A stretch of 64,000 nucleotides of DNA. Source: Fallopia convolvulus (Eukaryota; Streptophyta; Magnoliopsida; Caryophyllales; Polygonaceae). The DNA is taken from positions 52,068,825 to 52,132,824 of the forward strand of contig OZ024726.1 in the NCBI GenBank assembly GCA_964016875.1. Reading direction: 5' to 3'. The translations under genes and the position numbers were made by a program. Under the pieces are notes generated by a model that was not told the DNA's origin, ran no database searches, and saw only the letters and a list, made by a program, of their open reading frames with translations. Shown here one piece after another: positions 59,113 through 64,000 of the stretch. The first letter of the stretch is position 1, and each line of letters starts with the position of its first letter.

Positions 59113-60609
59113 CTAAGCATTGATCTTAACAGCAGCAGCTTCAGTCAGCAGAGGCACCAGCTTTCCATCCCTGTGCAAAGCCATGGTAGCTGCAAGGCCA
59201 AGTGAAAGCATGAATGAAATCCATAAGAGAAGATCGCTCTTACAACTTTGGAAAAAGGCATTAAAAATTGAAGCAACTAGAGTCAGTCATACCGTCACAT
59301 CCTCCAATGTGCTTCCCTCCAATGAACACATTTGGCACAGTCCTCTGTTTAGTCCACTGAGCCAGCGCTCCTTGTATCTCACTTCCATCACCTATATAGG
59401 TTACACAATGGTTAAATAAGCCAGTGCTTGTTATTTGACAGTTCATTGAAGAAAATGAGGAGAAATTGAAACAGATGCTTGGAAAAGTAAAAAAAAAACA
59501 ACAACAAAGAGCAACTTGTGCTAATACAAACTAGGATCAGGAACAAAGACACAAGCAGAATTGTCAACCTCAACATCATCACCCAGTATAGTCCCACACA
59601 AGCAGGATCTGGGGGTCAAGATGGGGGCACCCATACCATGATTTGGAGGATGCTCGAGAGACCCAAGGAAAACTGAAATTCAGCTATGTGACAAGAATAA
59701 CTGAATTTAGATAAAATGCAGAATTGTGTAAGCTTCAATTAAAGCAAGCTTGGACATAAAAAATGGTGTAAATACAATTCATATGTGGCATCTCCCAAAT
59801 GAAACCTAAGCCATCGTATACTAGACATGCTTCATGTATATCAAGCAAGTACACAGGTAGCAAGGAAAGCATTAAGTCTAATTTTTCCTAGATTTCACTT
59901 GAGAACAAGTAGTTGCAATTATAATCTATGCAGTGTTTCCACATGATCATGGCTGTGTTATTTCTACCGTTAATGTACAAAGCCACAATCTAGACAAGTG
60001 AAAGCTAAAGCCTTTATAATGCAGATGTCACTACTCATAAGCAAATCACCAAATCACCAGTTGCAAAATAGTAGAAAATGACCAGCAATTTATTAACTTG
60101 GTTATCATACAGCTCAAGATTAACTATATGGCACTCTTAAGAGAACAAAGCAGTCATAAAAGGAGCACTAGTGCACTACCAATTAATATGAAGTTAAGGA
60201 AAACCCTACAAAATCAGCCGAAGCAATGAAAACACAACATGATCAAATAATTGAATCAGCCGAAGAAGACTAGTCCCAAATTAATTTGGTAATCACAATT
60301 CACACATCTCAATCAGATTGAATTTCCCGCAAACGACGAAGGATAAGGGACAGAAGACTAACTCTCAGTGTCCAACTCGATGGCCTTGAAAGTGGCACCC
60401 AAATTCGTTAGCAGGTTCTTCACATCCACACAGTAGGGGCAGTAACTCTTGCTAGAAAAATAAAACGGAACGACCCGATTAAACCCTAAAAAAATTCATC
60501 ATTCATCAACCGAAATTTGAAGAGTATGATGATTGAAATGTTGAAAGAGAGACCTGAAAACAACAACGGAGTTGGTTGAGACTAGCCCTTGCGCCTTCTC
60601 TAACGCCAT
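59113..60609 (-). CDS. CPYC-type glutaredoxin (class I, GRXC2/C1-like)
   Basis: Four exons (60609-60554, 60451-60363, 59391-59293, 59189-59113) total 321 nt, 106 residues plus stop, with all splice sites GT-AG and phases consistent. The active site SKSYCPYC places Cys at residues 23 and 26. TVPNVFIGGKHIGGCD supplies the cis-Pro (TVP) loop and the Gly-Gly glutathione site. The enzyme reduces protein disulfides and glutathione mixed disulfides using GSH. CPYC glutaredoxins are the dithiol class found in all eukaryotes. There is no N-terminal extension, so a cytosolic (possibly also nuclear) location is likely. The Met chosen is the only one before the fold. An Au-like SINE lies in the second intron. 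Confidence 0.95.
59562..59640 (-). mobile_element. Au-like SINE fragment in glutaredoxin intron 2
   Basis: The minus strand reads GGTGCCCCCATCTTGACCCC, then CAGATCCTGCTTGTGTGGGA, CTATACTGGGT and a GATGTTGAGGTTG tail, matching the 3' half of Au SINEs. It is better preserved than the copy at 49425-49497. The internal promoter half is missing. Confidence 0.75.
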
Positions 60610-61419
60610 TGTTTTGAGCTCTAAAGTTATCTTTTGTCAAAGGAATTCGAGAGCACTGCAGTTCAAGGCTTCAAGCGTGAGGGGAGGAATATATCACGAG
60701 TCGAAGATAATGAAAATGATTCACATCACCCCTTTTATTTTGGAAAATTAATACAAAAACCCATTTTTTTAGGGGTGATTAATAAAATAACCCAGGTTTT
60801 GAAAAGAGGGAAAAATAATCCCTTTTTTAGGGTGTGTTACAAATTAACCAACTAATTTTATTTTATTGACCAAATTTCGTATCAAATAAGTCGAAATAAC
60901 TTTGATACTCTTTGAAAGAAATCGTAAAATAAATTGGGTTCTTGGTATTGTTGGTCAAGTCGGAGCCGAGTTAAGGAAAGTGTGGGGCTGGATTAATGAA
61001 TTGGAATCCCATCTAATGGAAAGTGGAAACCACTAAGTCGTTAGTTGTCGAATTAATATTTATTTTTAGCACTAAGTTTCTCTTTCTAGTTGAGAGGGTT
61101 AGTCGATTGTGGGTGTTCATATAGGAGTTTTTCTTTCCATTATCTGAGTGAGAGATTTGCAATTCTCTGAGTGGATTCTATCAATCAAACTAGCGTTTTC
61201 TCCTTCTGTTTTATTCCAATTCCTTGCTTCTACAAAAACCTACGACAACAGCTTTTAATCAAATTTTAAAGCAAAACTACAAGTGCAACTAAATCATAAG
61301 TTCACTTGTGAACAAAATATTAGTCGTATAAGTTTAAATGAAATTTTACGATGAGGTATGAATTTGTACAAGATATACATATACTGTTTAGATCGATGTT
61401 GTGCAACTCAATAAAAAGC
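60610..61419. other. glutaredoxin promoter and spacer
   Basis: The first few hundred bases upstream of the glutaredoxin ATG should contain its leader and promoter. No strong motif stands out. A 73-codon frame at 60634-60855 overlaps this region and has no domain, so I do not call it. Confidence 0.4.
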
Positions 61420-61505
61420 GAATGATTTGACCTAAATAAGAATTGCACTAGACAATAAAATAGTGTAACAACAAATAAGATTTGACCTAAAAAGCGAATG
61501 ATTAT

Positions 61506-61749
61506 TCTAAAACCAATTGGCAATAGAGTTAGGTCCCAAGGGGGTATATATACTAGGCAAGTTAGGTCCCAACTTTAGATGTGGGGCGGCCCAGGATCGA
61601 GAGAGGCCGTTAGGCGAATAGCTCTGATACCATATTAAGCCCAGCGAGGTTCCATCCTAAAACCAATTGGCAATAGGAGGAGTAGCCCAAGGGGTATATA
61701 TACTAGGCAAGTTAGGTCCCAACTTTAGATGTGGGAATGTACTCTAACA
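61506..61749 (-). mobile_element. second TRIM, truncated
   Basis: A repeat of about 117 bp (61633-61749), starting TGTTAGAGTACATTCCCACA on the minus strand, is followed by the PBS TGGTATCAGAGC (61621-61632). A truncated second copy of the repeat lies at 61506-61582 (sharing AAAACCAATTGGCAATAG and GGTATATATACTAGGCAAGT). The interior is only about 38 bp, so most of it and one repeat end are deleted. ATAAGAATTG-ACTAGACAAT occurs on both flanks (about 61436 and 61758). The repeat resembles parts of the TRIM at 2002-2570. Confidence 0.65.
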
Positions 61750-61842
61750 TGAACTAAATAAGAATTGAACTAGACAATGAAATAATCTAATCAAATGGAG
61801 GAAAATATAAGACTATCCTAGTATCCTGCAATTTTTCATATA

Positions 61843-61880
61843 CTAGCAGTGGGCCCGTGCTTCGCACGGGAGCCCAGATG
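61843..61880 (-). mobile_element. Helitron 3' terminus (minus strand)
   Basis: The minus strand carries a perfect hairpin CCCGTGC-GAA-GCACGGG, then CCCACTGCTAG and a host T, an excellent Helitron 3' end. The 5' end should lie to the right, but no TC start was found before 64000. It may be outside the window or lost. The JmjC fragment at 62221-63192 lies on the same strand behind this terminus. Confidence 0.7.
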
Positions 61881-62220
61881 TGCTATTTAGGTTTAAATCT
61901 CTAAAGTGTTTTTCTATAACTTGAAGCTAATTATCTTTTCTGCTATTTAGATGAAACTCATACTTATTGTTACATTTATTTGGGATACTATTTAAAAAAA
62001 TTATAAATTAAAATGCTTAGATGCTAATCAAGATTCAGGACACAATTAAGCTAGATTCATGATTTGTGATCACTTTTTTCATAAAAGAATCAACGTGGAG
62101 TATAGTATGAGTGTTTAGTGTTTTGGAAAAAAAAATTAGCTGAACTATTTCTTTCCTAATAAGAAGCATATGGAAAGTCACCATAAGCCTTCGATTTCTA
62201 TCAGGGTAAAGATGTCTCTA

Positions 62221-63192
62221 CTAATTTCCACAAACTTCTTTTCTGCTTGATATCAACTCCTCCAAGTCCTTAATTCCTTGATTGACTGCATGGATAATCA
62301 TCCTCTTGATCTGTTCAAAATTTCAAAGGAAATGAGAGATCAGTCTTCAACTTGAGGCACACATCATGAGCTATCAAAGGCCGATGTGCAAATTTCAGAA
62401 ACCAACACCTCTATTCTTACCTCCAGTTTGTCTTCTCTGACTCTATGGATCTTTTGAAGCTTCCGAAACTCCTCTGTCAGCCGAAAGCATTCATTGAGGT
62501 TTTCCGGGGAAACAAAATCCACAGCCACTTTTGTGCATGACTGTGAAAGGAGAAACCATGAATGAATTATATAAAGAATAATAAGACTATTTTACAAAGA
62601 ATAGTATGAAGCCATGATTCCCATGAAAGACTGATATTGATCACCTTAAGAACTTGATGTGGGCAGGCAGCGGGTATGAAAACAACTTCTCCAAGCTTAT
62701 GCTCAAAGGTCCATGGTTCGACTCCTGGACATGTGATTCAGTTTAGTGTTGATTACACTATTATTCAAACCAGTAAAGAAATAAGTACCACATGTGAAAT
62801 CCAAATTTGTTCTGTACCATAATCTTCCTTGAGCTTCCTCTTGTGCTCCAATGTAAGATAAAAGCACTGGTCATGGATTGGATGGGCCACCTGAACACAC
62901 AGTTATAAAATTCATTAGGCATCTAAATGGAGATTTCATAGAAGTAGTTCGACTTTAAATGGTATGAACTCTGCAATTGAAACAAGTTCAAGTTAATACC
63001 TGCTCAACTGGACATCAAAAGGTATGTCTAAATTCTCTTGTATGTTTTCTAAGATAGGCCTCCAATTTCGGTACATCCTCCCTCCTGAAGATATCCCAGA
63101 AAGCACAACCCATTTTCCCTGTAGTTTCACCCATTGCAGAACATGGGATGTCATCATGCACAATGCCCTCCTCATAATCTTGACCAGCGCCA
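62221..63192 (-). pseudogene. C-terminal part of a KDM3/JMJ25-like JmjC histone demethylase, with in-frame stop
   Basis: Five exons are readable (63192-63000, 62890-62818, 62724-62645, 62540-62421, 62310-62221), all with GT-AG introns and matching phases. They give FWDIFRREDVPKLEAYLRKH, AHPIHDQCFYLTLEHKRK, VEPWTFEHKLGEVVFIPAAC, PHQV with the last JmjC metal-binding His, VAVDFVSPENLNECFRLTEE and a final helical tail. This matches the end of plant H3K9 demethylases of the JHDM2 group. The first exon has TGA in the phrase EFRHTF*CPVEQ, where family members have Cys. Two residues usually found after PHQV are missing. Zinc-finger and N-terminal parts are not in the window. A working gene would need readthrough or a sequencing error. 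Confidence 0.8.
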
Positions 63193-63839
63193 CTTGGAAA
63201 TAGACACTATCGGTCACAACTTAGAATATGGGACACTCTTAATTATGTGGCTAGTTACATCCCTTAAAATATGAATTATCTAAAATGTAACCCTCACAAC
63301 ATTCTGACCAAAAAAAATGTAACCTCACAACAATAAGATTAGTGGGCATATCAATGGAAACAAGGACTACATATGGAAACCTTCAACACTTCACTGTGGC
63401 AACATCTATAAACAGAATACTTGAGTAAAACAATTAGTTTTCTCTTATCTAAACATTTCTATGTAACTAAAGATAATAAAATGAGTAAGATAAAATGATA
63501 TAGAGTTGTGTCCAAGTAGCCTTCGGCACTTCACTAATAGATTTCCAACTATGAAGGATATAGTCACTACAAATTATAATTTTGATCCATCATTGAAGTA
63601 AAAAAACAGACGTGCAAGAACCAAAATGACTTTTTCTTCATTAAGTAGACGACTTGAGAATGGAAAAAAAAGCACAAATAGACAAAACAACTAACTTGCA
63701 TCAAGAAAATATTATTAAAGCACAACATTATTCTACAAGGCCCCATTAACCACATCAAAATTAGAGAAAACAGCATAAGAAAAAGAATACCAGATCTGCA
63801 ACAGTAAACGGAAAAGACAACAAGATCTCTAATCATTTA

Positions 63840-64000
63840 CTCAAATCATGTTTTAGAAAATCAAATGCATTCATCAGCCTAACCTGTTTCATATGAGAGG
63901 AGCTATCAGGCTTCTTTTCACCACTTGTTCTTGGAGGCTCAATGACATGAAGGATTCCCATTTTCTTTTAAAGCATATGCAAGGGATTTTCCATCAATTA
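63840..64000 (-). pseudogene. exon-like fragment at the window edge, first part resembling a P4-ATPase
   Basis: The last 43 bases on the minus strand read IDGKSLAYALKEN, close to the IDGKSLTYALED stretch of plant aminophospholipid flippases (ALA family). The resemblance stops abruptly. The sequence then offers MGILHVIEPPRTSGEKKP-type coding in another frame up to a good donor (ATGAAACAG|GTTAGG at about 63882). The match is only about 12 residues, so it could be chance. Confidence 0.25.

Overview
The window is nuclear DNA of a flowering plant, most likely a dicot. The genes carry GT-AG introns and are spaced 3-15 kb apart in AT-rich sequence. Between them lie plant transposon families: Helitrons, Stowaway/mariner, TRIM, Ty1/copia, MULE, hAT MITE and an Au-like SINE. 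I cannot name the species. All exon models were assembled by hand from reading-frame continuity and splice signals, and the main ones sum to exact multiples of three.

Host genes in order: a stromal cyclophilin (5550-7717, +, 7 exons); a short cysteine-rich membrane-type protein of a plant-specific family (27230-27853, +); an initiator tRNA-Met (29459-29530, +); a large PWWP-domain chromatin protein (31617-34412, -); a WW-domain DEAD-box RNA helicase of the RH14/40/46 type (48809-54241, +, 8 coding exons); a coiled-coil protein (55240-57212, -); and a CPYC glutaredoxin (59113-60609, -, 4 exons). At the right edge is the C-terminal part of a KDM3/JMJ25-like JmjC demethylase (62221-63192, -). 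It carries an in-frame stop and looks like a pseudogene or captured fragment.

The mobile layer is the more unusual part. A TRIM lies at 2002-2570, with a primer site complementary to the 3' end of the tRNA-iMet found in this same window. A Helitron (4238-5314, -) has a Stowaway MITE inserted 13 bp inside its 5' end, just upstream of the cyclophilin. At 9.7-17.1 kb an inverted-repeat element was split by a nest of Helitrons, two of them head-to-tail. A 4.0-kb mariner-like element (18750-22752) keeps TIRs, a TA duplication, a frameshifted DD39D transposase and a decayed extra coding-like segment on the other strand. At 39-47.6 kb are a copia remnant, a MULE transposase pseudogene that reads into an OTU-type cysteine protease domain, a long foldback element and another Helitron-like 3' end next to the helicase promoter. 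The helicase and glutaredoxin introns hold a hAT MITE and SINE pieces.

The host genes are unrelated neighbours, not a pathway. PWWP and JmjC families both act on chromatin, but nothing here links these two copies. The best leads are the possible Helitron-captured gene fragments at 61.8-64.0 kb, the MULE-OTU element, the head-to-tail Helitrons, the mariner cargo, and an exon-like segment with an in-frame stop inside a helicase intron that may be a regulatory cassette exon.
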